From NCBI RefSeq assembly GCF_004358425.1, contig NZ_CP037948.1, positions 2,252,001-2,316,000 of the forward strand: a stretch of DNA of 64,000 nt. The letters are read 5' to 3'. Source of the DNA: Qipengyuania sediminis (GTDB lineage Bacteria; Pseudomonadota; Alphaproteobacteria; Sphingomonadales; Sphingomonadaceae). The notes beneath the pieces were generated by a model. The model made no database searches and was not told the DNA's origin. It saw nothing but the letters and a program-made list of their open reading frames with translations. This document shows, in pieces, positions 25,254-38,578 of this stretch. The first letter of the stretch is position 1. The number at the start of each line of letters is the position of its first letter. The translations under genes and the position numbers were made by a program.

Positions 25254-25284
25254 CATATGGTCCTTCCAATGGTTGGAAGGTCAA
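25254..25284 (-). promoter_or_regulatory. CueR-type copper promoter of the cop operon
   Basis: Reading leftwards: -35 TTGACC (25284-25279), a 19-bp spacer, and -10 CATATG (25259-25254). The spacer holds the perfect dyad CCTTCCAA-cca-TTGGAAGG (25280-25262), the known CueR box. It drives the Grx-MauE to DUF305 operon; cueR is divergent from it. Confidence 0.9.
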
Positions 25285-25333
25285 GCCCTAGATCCTACAT
25301 TCTCGATCAATCGCGAAACGACGAGGTTCCGGC

Positions 25334-25744
25334 ATGAAGATCGGTGAGGCCGCCCGGTATTCGGGCATCTCCGCGAAGATGATCCGCTACTACGAGACGA
25401 CGGGCCTGATCGGTCCTGCGGAACGCAGTGGATCGAACTATCGCGACTACTCGGACAAGGATGTGCACGAGTTGCGTTTCGTTCGCCGGGCCCGCGACCT
25501 GGGCTTCTCCGTCGCGGAGATTGGCGAGCTGCTCGATCTCTGGCGCGATCGCGGACGCAGGAGCAGCGAGGTCAAGCGCTTCGTCCGTGACCATACCACT
25601 CGGCTTCGCGGAAAGATCGATCAGCTGGAGGCGATGGTGGTCACGCTCCAGTCATTGGCCGGCCAGTGCGCGGGGGATGAACGACCCGACTGCCCAATCA
25701 TCGAGGAACTCGCGCGGACCGGAGATACGCCGCGCGCCCGATGA
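25334..25744 (+). CDS. cueR: Cu(I)-sensing MerR regulator CueR
   Basis: 136 residues. The N-terminal helix-turn-helix (MKIGEAARYSGISAKMIRYY) and long dimer helix are standard. The metal loop has C112 and C120 (QCAGDERPDC) and S77, the same numbers as in E. coli CueR; Ser77 marks sensors of +1 ions. It turns on the divergent copper operon through the 19-bp-spacer promoter at 25254-25284. No second gene follows; the next gene is convergent. Confidence 0.95.
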   Translation: MKIGEAARYSGISAKMIRYYETTGLIGPAERSGSNYRDYSDKDVHELRFVRRARDLGFSVAEIGELLDLWRDRGRRSSEVKRFVRDHTTRLRGKIDQLEAMVVTLQSLAGQCAGDERPDCPIIEELARTGDTPRAR

Positions 25745-25791
25745 GCGACGATGCGACCCGGATGCGGGCCCTGAAGTCGCGACGTGGCGGA

Positions 25792-27126
25792 TCAGCCTTT
25801 CCCGGGCCACCTGCTGTGGAGGTCGTCGATCACGTAGGGATGCCGATGCTCGCCGCCGTCATGACCGGTCAGGTGCGGATGGTTCTCCGGCAGCTCGGGG
25901 TGGCCGTGTGCGAGGTCGTCGGGGTCGGCCACGGGCCAGCGCACGATGGCAAGCACCGCTCCGATACCCGCTACGGCTGCCAGCGCGAGGAAGGCGGCCG
26001 CCATGCCGGAGCGTGCGCCGATCTGTCCGGCGATGGGATAGGCGACAAGCCAGCACACGTGGCTCAGTGCGAATTGCGCAGCGAACAGAGGGGGGCGGTC
26101 GGCCTCGCCTGACGAGCGGCGCAGCAGCCGTCCGCCGGGGGTGACGCACAGCGAGTAGGCGATACCCATCGACAGCCACCCCGCGAGCAGCGTGGGCCAT
26201 GCGATGGCGCTGCCGCCACCTCGCGTCGAAAGGCCCAGTGCCGCGAGGGCCGCGCACAGCATCGCGGCTCCGGTGATCATGACCGTGCGGTCGGCCAGCC
26301 CTCTCAGGATACGCGGCAGCGCGAGCGCCGCCAGCATCGAGCCGCCACCGTAGGCCGCCAGCGCCAGTGCCACGTCCTGCTGCGTGCGGCCCATTCCCTT
26401 CACGATCACGACGGTGTTGACGATCACCATCGCGCTGCCCGCGGCGGCCGCGAGCGTCACCGCGAGCAGCCCGACCAGGCGCGGGGTCCTGAGGTAGATG
26501 CGGGCGCCCCGCGTTGTCTTGCGCCAGACGCCTTCCACTGCGCGGGCCGCCGCCTTGCGGTGGGGGAGCGCCGAGGTGAGCACCAGCAGCGCCGAGATTA
26601 CGAAGCCGATCGAGGTGCCTGCGAACAGCCAGTGGAAGCTGATGACCGTCAGCAGGGCGGCAGCCAGCATCGGACTGAGCAGGCTCTCAAGGTCGTAGGC
26701 CAGTCGGGAGAGGGACAGCGCGTTGGTATATTCCTCCTCGTCGGGGAGGATCTCCGGGATGGTCGCCTGGAACGTCGGGGTGAAGGCGGCCGAGGCGGAC
26801 TGGAGCAGGAAGATCAGCAGGTAGACCTGCCAGATCGCGTCCACGAAGGGCAGGACGAGGGCGACGCCCGCGCGCACGAGATCCATCGCGATTAGAAGCG
26901 TCTTGCGCGGCAGTCGGTCGGCGTAGGCGCCGACCAAGGGTGCGATGCCGATGTAGGCGACCATCTTGATGGCCAGCGCCGTGCCGAGAACCGCGCCGGC
27001 ATTGGCGCGGGCGATCTCGTAGGCGAGAAGCCCGAGCGCGACGGTTGCGAGCCCCGTGCCGACCAGCGCGATGACCTGTGCCAGGAAGAGATGGCGATAG
27101 GTGCGATTGGCGAGGACGTTCATCAT
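25792..27126 (-). CDS. MFS exporter with His-rich C-terminal tail
   Basis: 444 residues with twelve helices. The MFS motif A is VGAYADRLPRKTLL between TM2 and TM3. The last ~40 residues (HGHPELPENHPHLTGHDGG, then EHRHPYVIDDLHSRWP) are a hydrophilic His tail. Such tails occur in NreB-like nickel/cobalt exporters, and the DDLHxRWP ending is shared with those. It is the last gene of the block that begins with the second czcI. Substrate Ni/Co is inferred from tail and context. Confidence 0.75.
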   Translation of the reverse strand: MMNVLANRTYRHLFLAQVIALVGTGLATVALGLLAYEIARANAGAVLGTALAIKMVAYIGIAPLVGAYADRLPRKTLLIAMDLVRAGVALVLPFVDAIWQVYLLIFLLQSASAAFTPTFQATIPEILPDEEEYTNALSLSRLAYDLESLLSPMLAAALLTVISFHWLFAGTSIGFVISALLVLTSALPHRKAAARAVEGVWRKTTRGARIYLRTPRLVGLLAVTLAAAAGSAMVIVNTVVIVKGMGRTQQDVALALAAYGGGSMLAALALPRILRGLADRTVMITGAAMLCAALAALGLSTRGGGSAIAWPTLLAGWLSMGIAYSLCVTPGGRLLRRSSGEADRPPLFAAQFALSHVCWLVAYPIAGQIGARSGMAAAFLALAAVAGIGAVLAIVRWPVADPDDLAHGHPELPENHPHLTGHDGGEHRHPYVIDDLHSRWPGKG

Positions 27127-27145
27127 CTCGATTTTTCCTCTCGGT

Positions 27146-27592
27146 TCAGCCCGACCAGCCCGTCACTACCGCGGCCAGGAGTATGTAGCGACCGCCCTTG
27201 GCTATCGTGACGATCACGAGAAATGGGATCAGTCGCATCCTTAGGACGCCCGCGATAAGCGTCAGGGGATCACCCACGACCGGGAGCCAGGACAGCAGGA
27301 GGACAGCCGGTCCGAAGCGCGTGAACCACGCCTCGGCCCGTCTCATCGCTCGCTCCGAAGCCGGAAACCAGCGCGCGTCGGCATGGTGCGCGAGCTTGCG
27401 CCCGATCAGCCAGTTGATGAGCGAGCCCAGCACATTGCCGGCGGTCGCGGCTGCCAGGAGTGCCGTGGTCTCGAACCGCCCTGCGGCGAGCAGCGTCGCC
27501 AGCAGCAGCTCCGACTGCGCGGGCACGATCGTCGCCGCCACGAAGGCGGCGACGAAGAGCGCTGAGTAGGCGCCGAAGAGTGCCTCGGGCAT
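27146..27592 (-). CDS. YqaA family membrane protein
   Basis: 148 residues with four helices; the conserved parts are FVAATIVPAQSELLLATLL and LLSWLPVVGDPLTLIAGVLR, typical of YqaA (a branch of the DedA/SNARE-associated family). Members are thought to act in membrane lipid or proton homeostasis. It lies 19 bases before the MFS gene and 24 bases after the anchor protein gene. Confidence 0.8.
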   Translation of the reverse strand: MPEALFGAYSALFVAAFVAATIVPAQSELLLATLLAAGRFETTALLAAATAGNVLGSLINWLIGRKLAHHADARWFPASERAMRRAEAWFTRFGPAVLLLSWLPVVGDPLTLIAGVLRMRLIPFLVIVTIAKGGRYILLAAVVTGWSG

Positions 27593-27616
27593 TTGGCTCC
27601 GCCGTGATAACAGCGA

Positions 27617-28231
27617 TCAGACGACGCGCTTGATGTCGGTGTAGCCGCCCTGCGTGCGCAGCGTGACCGTCACGCTACCACCCGAGCGATTGCGCCAGAA
27701 CCAGCCGTGCTTGCCGTCGAAGGCGGCGATGAGCGTCCCCTTCTCGCCTTGCGAGTTTCGGCCCTTGCCATAGCCGTGGTAGTCGATGCCGGCGCCGTCG
27801 GCGTGGGTATCGAAGTTGACCGCTCCGCCCCTGACCGACCAGTCGAACGCAAGCTGCTCGCCCTTGGCCATGGTCGCCTTCACCTCAGCACCCTCACCCG
27901 GAGCCAGCGTGACCTCTGTCACATCGCTGCGCGCGTCACCGTTGGATGGAGCCACCGCATCGGTTGGGGCCGCGGCGACGACGGCACGCACTTCGGAGGA
28001 CGCAGCAAGGCGACGGTCGGTCTCGGCCTCCCGGGCAAGCTGGGCCTTGATTTCGCCCATCTCGGTGAAGCCGAGCGCACGCCCGGCTCCGGTGGGATCG
28101 ATGGCGTATTCCGCCGGTAGCACCACTGCGACCAGCAGGACTCCGGCTGTGGCGGCGGCCAGCGCGGTAGCACGCAGCAGCTGGCCGTTGGTGGGAAGGT
28201 CGTCGATCGAAGGGCGTTGCGAATTGAACAT
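27617..28231 (-). CDS. Single-pass membrane anchor protein of metal clusters
   Basis: 204 residues. One N-terminal helix (LLRATALAAATAGVLLVAVVL) leads to a periplasmic domain of beta type: EGAEVKATMAKGEQLAFDWS, then a His-containing stretch (NFDTHADGAGIDYHGYGKG) and GKHGWFWRNRSGGSVTVTLR. Database annotation of similar proteins in czc clusters is only 'transmembrane anchor protein'. It may bind metal or stabilise a pump. Function unknown. Confidence 0.7.
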   Translation of the reverse strand: MFNSQRPSIDDLPTNGQLLRATALAAATAGVLLVAVVLPAEYAIDPTGAGRALGFTEMGEIKAQLAREAETDRRLAASSEVRAVVAAAPTDAVAPSNGDARSDVTEVTLAPGEGAEVKATMAKGEQLAFDWSVRGGAVNFDTHADGAGIDYHGYGKGRNSQGEKGTLIAAFDGKHGWFWRNRSGGSVTVTLRTQGGYTDIKRVV

Positions 28232-28258
28232 GACTGGTCTCCGGAGAACAGGTGGGAA

Positions 28259-28987
28259 CTAGGACTGGCTGACGGCGTAACCGGCGATCTGGTAGCCGAC
28301 CAAGAGGAAGCCCAGGGCCATGACGATGGTGTTCGCGGCGAAGGCGTGGCGCATGAAGCTGGAGGTGCGGCGCCAGAAGCCCATGACCACCAGGATGGCG
28401 CCCAGCGCCAGCAGCTGGCCGATCTCGACACCCACGTTGAACGCAATCAGGTTTTCGATGAGTCCTTCGCGCGGAATTTCGAACTCGACGATCTTGGTCG
28501 CCAGGCCGAATCCGTGGAAGAAGCCGAACACCAGCGTCGCCACCTTGGTGTTGGGCTGAAAGCCGAACCAGCGCTGGAAGGCGCCTAGATTGTCGAGTGA
28601 CTTGTAGACCACCGACAGGCCGATGATCGCGTCGATCACGTAGGCGTTGGCGCTGATCCCGGTGAGCACTCCGAACAGAAGCGTGGTCGAATGGCCGATG
28701 GCGAACAGCGTCACGTAGATGCCGATCTCCTTCAGCCGGTAGAGGAAGAAGATGACGCCGAAGAGGAACAGCAGGTGGTCGTATCCGGTGACCATGTGCT
28801 TCGCACCGAGGTAGATGTAGGCGAGGAACTGCACCCCGCTCATCTCCTGGATGTAGCCCTTGTCACCTTCGGCGACGTTGTGGGCCAGGGCCTCGGCGCT
28901 CGTGCACAGCAGCAGGAGGAGAACGACGGCCGCGAGGATGGCGCGGCGGGGAATAGCCGCCGGGTCGAACTGAAGCGGTTTCAGCAT
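28259..28987 (-). CDS. HupE/UreJ-type membrane protein
   Basis: 242 residues from the ATG at 28987 (MLKPLQFD...). A signal-like start ends at ALAHNVAEGDKGY. The family motifs GAKHMVTGYDHLLFLFGVIF, AIGHSTTLLFG and FGFFHGFGLA carry His and Asp in helices, resembling nickel permeases HupE/UreJ. It may move Ni or Co across the membrane, or pass metal from periplasm to cytoplasm. It follows czcA by 73 bases. Confidence 0.85.
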   Translation of the reverse strand: MLKPLQFDPAAIPRRAILAAVVLLLLLCTSAEALAHNVAEGDKGYIQEMSGVQFLAYIYLGAKHMVTGYDHLLFLFGVIFFLYRLKEIGIYVTLFAIGHSTTLLFGVLTGISANAYVIDAIIGLSVVYKSLDNLGAFQRWFGFQPNTKVATLVFGFFHGFGLATKIVEFEIPREGLIENLIAFNVGVEIGQLLALGAILVVMGFWRRTSSFMRHAFAANTIVMALGFLLVGYQIAGYAVSQS

Positions 28988-29060
28988 CTGGGGAACTCCA
29001 TGTGATCTTTGGTTGGGTCGCCGCCCGGGGCGGGGAAGCACGGGCGGCGTCAGGAGGGGC

Positions 29061-33463
<4,403 letters not shown>

Positions 33464-33465
33464 AT

Positions 33466-34689
33466 TCAGAAACCCCCAACAAGTTCGGCGAAGCGCCCGG
33501 TCAGCCGATCGAGGTCGGAGCGGGCGCGGTGATATTCGGAGAGAGCGGCGACCATTCGGACGCGGGCGTCCTGGAGCGCGCTCTGTGCGGTGGAGACGTC
33601 GAGGAATGTGAAGCCCCCGCGGTTGTAGCCGGCTCGCACCTCGCGCAGCGTCTGCTCAGCGCCCGGAATCACCTTCTCGCGGATCGCCTCGGCCTCGTGG
33701 CGCGCCTCCTCGACGCGCTCGGCGGCAAGCGCCACCTCGCTGCGGCGCTGAAACCGTTCGACCGCAAGGTCCGCCTCGACCTGCCGTTTCTCGGCCGTCG
33801 CACGCGCGACGTTTGCGGAATTGAGCGCGCGATTGCGCAGTGGCAGCGATACGCCAGCGACCAGTGCGACATCCCCGGACCCGAAGAGTCGTGGCCCCGC
33901 GAACACAGTGGGGTCGGTGCGCGTGGCGGCCTCCTGCAGCCGGATATTGGCGTCGGCCCGGCGGCTGCGCGCCTCGAACAGGGCGAGATCGACAGAAGTC
34001 AGTCCGACACCTTCGCCGGCAATGGCCTTGGGCTCCAGGAACCCGGCCGTGATAATCTCCATCGACGACGGCAATCCGCCGGTTAGCAGCGCCAGCCGGG
34101 ACTTGGCGGCGTCGAGTGCATGCTGGGCGAGCTCCAGATCGACCTTGGCCTCGGCGAGCTGCGTGCGGGCCCGGGTGCCCGCGAACAGCGGATCGCGCGC
34201 GTCATCGACCCGTCGCTTCACCTCGCGCTGCAGCGTCTGCGCGATCTCGACGCGGCTCTTCGCCAGCTCTAGGCGCAGTGCCGCGGCCTGGGCTTCCACG
34301 TAGAGCTGCTGGACCTGCTTCGCGAGGTCGAGCCGGCGGATCAGTGCCTCCGCCTCAGCTACGCCGATGTCGCCCTCGGCCAGATCGACGCGCGCTTGGC
34401 GCTTCCCGCCGCGCTCGATGCGCTGGTTGTAGGTGGCATCGACCTGGACCTGGCTGAACCCGCCGGTGCCGATGTTTTCTACCGTGCCGTCGATCGTCGC
34501 GGCTGGCTTTGTGTTCGCCGCGGCGCGGGCCGCTTCGAGGACTGCGGTTCTCGCCGCGGTGGCCTCGCCCTGCGGGGACTGGGTCACCGACCGGCGGATC
34601 GCCTCCTCCAGCGTGAGCGACTGGGCTGATGCCGCACTTGCCCACGCCATCGTGACCGCCAGCAGGGCGGCACGCGAAATCGCGTTCAT
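33466..34689 (-). CDS. czcC: CzcC-type outer-membrane efflux channel (second copy)
   Basis: 407 residues, TolC/OMF family. A signal (MNAISRAALLAVTMAWASAASAQ) leads into LTLEEAIRRSV, the usual OMF entry motif, and two long helical repeats. The ribosome site AGGAG is six to eight bases before the ATG and is buried in the hairpin at 34697-34781. The stop is two bases from czcB. Confidence 0.93.
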   Translation of the reverse strand: MNAISRAALLAVTMAWASAASAQSLTLEEAIRRSVTQSPQGEATAARTAVLEAARAAANTKPAATIDGTVENIGTGGFSQVQVDATYNQRIERGGKRQARVDLAEGDIGVAEAEALIRRLDLAKQVQQLYVEAQAAALRLELAKSRVEIAQTLQREVKRRVDDARDPLFAGTRARTQLAEAKVDLELAQHALDAAKSRLALLTGGLPSSMEIITAGFLEPKAIAGEGVGLTSVDLALFEARSRRADANIRLQEAATRTDPTVFAGPRLFGSGDVALVAGVSLPLRNRALNSANVARATAEKRQVEADLAVERFQRRSEVALAAERVEEARHEAEAIREKVIPGAEQTLREVRAGYNRGGFTFLDVSTAQSALQDARVRMVAALSEYHRARSDLDRLTGRFAELVGGF

Positions 34690-34696
34690 GATCTAA

Positions 34697-34781
34697 CTCC
34701 TGAGATTCCCGGCTTGGGCCGGCTGATTGGGACCGGACGTGAGCCCGGCTGGAATCAGCCCGCTCGGGGGGGTCTCAGGAG
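34697..34781 (-). promoter_or_regulatory. Hairpin joining the end of the second czcI-like gene to the czcC RBS
   Basis: On the minus strand CTCCTGAGA (34781-34773) pairs perfectly with TCTCAGGAG (34705-34697). Inside, GGCTGATT pairs with AATCAGCC. The left arms cover the last codons of the czcI-like gene and its TGA stop; the right outer arm is the czcC Shine-Dalgarno AGGAG itself. The same logic is seen at 7212-7264 with different bases, so it is not simple copying. Confidence 0.65.
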
Positions 34782-35138
34782 GGATTGCAGGCGCGTTGCG
34801 CCGTCAGCGACAGCAAGGCCGTCGAAAGGAAGGTCGGTGCCGGAAATCCAGGCTAGGAGATCCGTGTCGCCCGCGAGGAGAGCGAGGGTCACGTGCGAGG
34901 AGCCGTGATCGTGCGCGAGGCCCCTCTCTGGGCTGGGAGCCTTGCTGCCCGCGTCATCATCTGCGGAGGCGATGTCCTCCGCCCGCTCGTGGGAGTGGTC
35001 ATCGTGGTGCAGATGCTCGGCGACAGCCGAGGACAGGGGCGCGTGACCGGCGAGGTGCGCCGCGCCCGCGACATTGGGCACCAGCAAGGCGCTTATCAGC
35101 ACGCAGAAGGCGAGAATCCTAGCGATCACGCTTGGCAC
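34755..35138 (-). CDS. CzcI-like small exported His-rich protein (second copy)
   Basis: 127 residues if started at the GTG at 35138 (or 124 at the GTG at 35129). A signal helix (IARILAFCVLISALLVPNVAGAA) is followed by HLAGHAPLSSAVAEHLHHDD, more His, then TLALLAGDTDLLAWISGTDL and the end RLQSLLRPPRAG. The RPP ending and position before czcC match the first copy. It probably senses or buffers periplasmic metal and, by translation, controls czcC. A frame open to 35354 lacks protein character upstream. Confidence 0.55.
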   Translation of the reverse strand: MPSVIARILAFCVLISALLVPNVAGAAHLAGHAPLSSAVAEHLHHDDHSHERAEDIASADDDAGSKAPSPERGLAHDHGSSHVTLALLAGDTDLLAWISGTDLPFDGLAVADGATRLQSLLRPPRAG

Positions 35139-35664
35139 ATAGCGTTCGAATATTCTGGGGGCAATTGGCGATGTCGCACCACACGGTGGGCACCGGTGCC
35201 GGCATCGCTCAAGCCGTCCCGGCGGTTCCGGCGCGGCGTTCCAAGCTGCCCGGCGCCGTCTACGGGTGCTAGGTTGCTGTGGATACGCCATGAACGGAGC
35301 AGTCGGTCGAACTGATCGGGACGCAGCCCGGTCGAGCGGGCTGCCTGCCGGCAAGCGATGACGCCAAGACTGTTAGCCTTTGGTTCCACGAGGCGGGACG
35401 CAAAGCGGGTGTCACACTCCCATCCGTGCCGAACGTTCTCGGCGACTGGGACGGTGAGGACCCGCTGGAAGAATGAGGTCCCGTCTGGCGAGCGTCACAG
35501 TGGCAGATGAGGTCGGCGCGCCGACGGGCACTGACACCGGCCTCCAATGCCTCCGAGTCCGCGATGCGAGCTAAACGTTCTGACCGCTGCCGCGCGGGTC
35601 GCGGCTTCTTTCTCGACCTGCCCTATGGGCACAGCTCGTGCAGGGTTCGGGGTGTTGGAGGTGC
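35139..35664. other. Stretch without a convincing gene between czc and qat
   Basis: No good start/RBS/protein pattern on either strand. On the plus strand a frame without a start codon, ending at 35476, reads SDDAKTVSLWFHEAGRKAGV and GDWDGEDPLEE before a stop; it might be the 3' relic of a gene, but I cannot match it. The upstream promoter of the second czc operon should lie near 35139-35300, but I see no clear MerR-type dyad. Confidence 0.4.
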
Positions 35665-36420
35665 CTATCCTCGCGGAATGGCAGCTGGCGAGCTCGCGCG
35701 AGCCAGGCGACGCAGGTTGCTCTGGACTTTGGGAGCCATCGTCCCGGGTTCGAAACCCAGCACGCCCTCGAGGTCTCCGAGACAGTCATAAGCTTGCCAT
35801 GGCATTAGTGGCTGGTTTCCTTCACGAACAAAGGGCGCGTCCGTTTCGGTGAGAATGCGGTCAGGAGGCATTGCCGCGGCTAGGTCCCGGCCCCTCGCGG
35901 AACGAAGCATCGCGGGGCCGATAGAGAACCAGCAACCGTGTTTCACCGCTCGTGCGAGTTCGGATTTGGTGCCACTGAACCAGTGTAGGATGGCGACGCC
36001 AGCGTGGGGATGTCGATCCAGCGCGTCTATCACCTCGGTCGCCGCGCCGCGCGAGTGTATCGACAGGATCCTTCCGCCGTGATCGCTGCACTCGCGCAGG
36101 ATGCGCTCGAACACCGTCCTCTGCAAATCTAGGGACTGTCGATGGGGCGGACTGCCATCCAGCCCGATTTCGCCGACATAGCGCGCCTCGGGAATGAGAC
36201 CGCACAGGAGGGCGACTTCGCCATGGCGTTGCGCGACGACCTCGGGATGTAGGCCGAGCGCCACCCTGACGCGCTTCCGCTCGCCGACAAGCTTGTTTGT
36301 CCCTCGCCAAGCTTTCGGTGTTGTCGTGACCGCGAGCACGTATGTTCCTCTTCGGTCAACGCCGGCGAGGACATCCTGGGGATCCGGGTAGAGATCGAGG
36401 TGGCAATGGAAGTCGATCAT
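35665..36420 (-). CDS. qatD: QatD: TatD-family nuclease of the Qat defence system
   Basis: 251 residues of a TatD-type metal-dependent hydrolase. Seen are the HxH start (IDFHCHLDLYPD), YVGEIGLDGSPPHRQSLDLQ, the His of SIHSRGA, AILHWFSGT and the final TETDAPF Asp. It probably degrades DNA. It overlaps qatC as ATGA. The combination of ATPase, small protein, QueC-like and TatD-like in one operon defines the Qat antiphage system. Confidence 0.9.
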   Translation of the reverse strand: MIDFHCHLDLYPDPQDVLAGVDRRGTYVLAVTTTPKAWRGTNKLVGERKRVRVALGLHPEVVAQRHGEVALLCGLIPEARYVGEIGLDGSPPHRQSLDLQRTVFERILRECSDHGGRILSIHSRGAATEVIDALDRHPHAGVAILHWFSGTKSELARAVKHGCWFSIGPAMLRSARGRDLAAAMPPDRILTETDAPFVREGNQPLMPWQAYDCLGDLEGVLGFEPGTMAPKVQSNLRRLARASSPAAIPRG

Positions 36421-37697
36421 GGGACCCCGTAGGCGGCGTGCAGCGCCGCCAGCTCGCTGATGCCTCTTCTTACTACGTCCTTGTATGGTGCTGCATTGCC
36501 TAGGAGCTGCGTATTGATGGATCCGCCGATCAGTTCGGCCAGGCCGTTACGCCGGACATTCTCTATCGCGAGCGCCACCGAGCGCACGTCGTCGAAGCGT
36601 CCGTGCCTTGCGTCACCGATTCCAAGATCGTCATACTTGTAGCCTTTCACGGTGTCGTCCGCTCGTCCCCATGCCATGTAGGCGCCACGCCTGACCTGGC
36701 ACGGCACACAGCGGCCGCAATGCTGGAAGCCCGTGCGGGAGAAGCGTCCGCAACTCGTCGAGGCAGAAGCCAGTTTGGCGAGCATCTGCTGGTCTTGGCA
36801 CGCGGAAAGCATCTCACCCTTAGTCGCAACGGCATAAGGGTTGTTGAGCCGCACGTGCAGACCCGCGGAGCGCAGGGCGTCCTGCATGAGTGCAAGAAAA
36901 TAGGGGTGCGTTGTTTTTGTGCTTAGGCTCCCCGTCCGCATCGGGGTGAGGGGGACATTCTGGCTTATGAACCCGTTCTCGGGGATACGCAGTTCGACTT
37001 CGATGCCATCTCGGTAGGCGGTGGTGCAACTGGCGGCGAGGACGCCGAATCCGAGGAATGCCAGGGATCTCGCTCGCTGCGACCGTTCTGACCGCCCCGG
37101 CGGCCTAGCATGATGGTTGAGCTGGAGATGCAGGCTGCTGGGAGCGATGGTCTGGGCGAACCACCGCTGGTCCGCGGAATCCCCTTTGGCTATCTGACTG
37201 ACCAGCAAAGGCTGGTGGCCTTCCCGGACCACGTCGATTGCGCCGACTAGGCTGTCCATGCCGCCGGACAGCAGGCAGACGAGGTTCTCAGGGCGGAGGC
37301 GCTCGCGCCCCCGTCCGGTCGGGGCGATACCGTGACCGACGAAATTTATGTGCCAGATGTCCCCGGACAGGAAGCGAAGGGCCGTGGTGAGGACTGCGGC
37401 CTGGCCGTTCCAGAGATCGGGATCGGTAACCGCGATGGTCAGCGCAATCTCCCTCGTCCATCCGTCGGGACTCCTGTCGCGAGGAGCGGTCTCATCGGCG
37501 GCCACTGCCGCCAGGGCAAAGGTTGTGAAGTCCCATGCAATGGCTGGTGGGCGGAGCCCGAGCTTCTGGAGCGGACCGGGCACCCGATTCCCTACCCGGC
37601 CGCGATCGCCGATTCTCGAGTGAGAGTAGAGATCGAAACGCACATCGGTGCCGGGGATGTCGCCGAGATCGGCGGGGAGGCATGCGACGGAGATCAT
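36417..37697 (-). CDS. qatC: QatC: QueC-like protein of the Qat defence system
   Basis: 426 residues. The PP-loop motif NLVCLLSGGMDSLVGAID (residues ~148-165) and a zinc-type Cys cluster (SCGRFSRTGFQHCGRCVPCQ) near residue 340 are as in QueC, which makes 7-cyano-7-deazaguanine. The extra N-terminal ~140 residues are Qat-specific. Whether it modifies DNA, protein or a nucleotide is unknown. The start overlaps the qatB stop (ATGA). Confidence 0.92.
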   Translation of the reverse strand: MISVACLPADLGDIPGTDVRFDLYSHSRIGDRGRVGNRVPGPLQKLGLRPPAIAWDFTTFALAAVAADETAPRDRSPDGWTREIALTIAVTDPDLWNGQAAVLTTALRFLSGDIWHINFVGHGIAPTGRGRERLRPENLVCLLSGGMDSLVGAIDVVREGHQPLLVSQIAKGDSADQRWFAQTIAPSSLHLQLNHHARPPGRSERSQRARSLAFLGFGVLAASCTTAYRDGIEVELRIPENGFISQNVPLTPMRTGSLSTKTTHPYFLALMQDALRSAGLHVRLNNPYAVATKGEMLSACQDQQMLAKLASASTSCGRFSRTGFQHCGRCVPCQVRRGAYMAWGRADDTVKGYKYDDLGIGDARHGRFDDVRSVALAIENVRRNGLAELIGGSINTQLLGNAAPYKDVVRRGISELAALHAAYGVP

Positions 37698-38578
37698 AGG
37701 CCGGCCTCATCCTCGAAGATTTCGAACGTCTGCCGGATTGCGTTGTCCGAGATACGTTCGATGGCCGCTTGGCCCACCGTGCCGACCCGCGCGCGCTCCG
37801 CGGCGTATTCTCTTGCGACGACCTCGCGAACGTAGTCCTTCATCTCCTGGAGTCGCTCGAGGCCGTCCACCTTGGTGGGGGCCTTGTCTATGACCGCCTT
37901 GCCGACGTCGAGCTCAATCCGTAGGGCGACATCGTGGCCGAGGAGGGACGCGGTCACCTTGTCGATCTGCGGAACGGTGAGACCGGTGAGATCCTAGTTC
38001 TCCGCCATTATCTCGGACAGTGCCCGCGCCGCCGAGTCACGTGTCGCCTCGGAATCCTGGGTGCCGTCTATCGGTCTGATCGCGTTTACGATCGCGTCCA
38101 GGACCTGTTCGGGCGATAGGCCCGCGAGCGCCTGCGCGTCTATGCCGATCTCGGGTGGAAGCGAGGTGCCCTGCGCCAGTGAGGTCAGCGTCGTGTGGAG
38201 GACCCCGGCGGACCGCGACGAGCCGCGCAGCCTTCGCGCGGTGTTGGCAGCGCCACCCATCCCGCTTCGCGAGTAGTGGCCGAGCCCGCGCGTCAGGTGG
38301 CGCTGGCGATCGGCGCCTCCGGACGCGAACTTGCCCAGCGAGGTTCGCGCGCCGCGCCACCGACCCGGCTGAGACGGCAGCGCTGGCGACGCTGGCGGCA
38401 CCTGCAGCGGGTTGGGAGCCGATCCCGGCGAGGCACTGGATGGGCTCGGTTGGGTCGGCTGCGGGGGCGTCGTGATAGGGTGGGTGGATGGCGGGGCGGG
38501 CGGGTTCTCGACCCATGGCGGCACGATGGGTATGTCCGAGCCTGACCCCGGGCCGCGACTGGATGCCGACGTCCCCAT
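37694..38578 (-). pseudogene. qatB: qatB with an in-frame amber codon
   Basis: One reading frame runs from the ATG at 38578 to the TGA at 37694, except for TAG at 37996-37994, after residue 194 (IMAEN, stop, DLTGLTVPQIDK). Both sides look coding: a Pro/Ala/Ser-rich N-terminus, then helices up to QTFEIFEDEAGL. The full length (~293 residues) suits QatB, whose function is unknown. It overlaps qatA by one base and qatC by four. A GTG at 37957 could restart an 87-residue piece. It may be a nonsense mutation, a suppressed codon or a sequence error. Confidence 0.75.
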
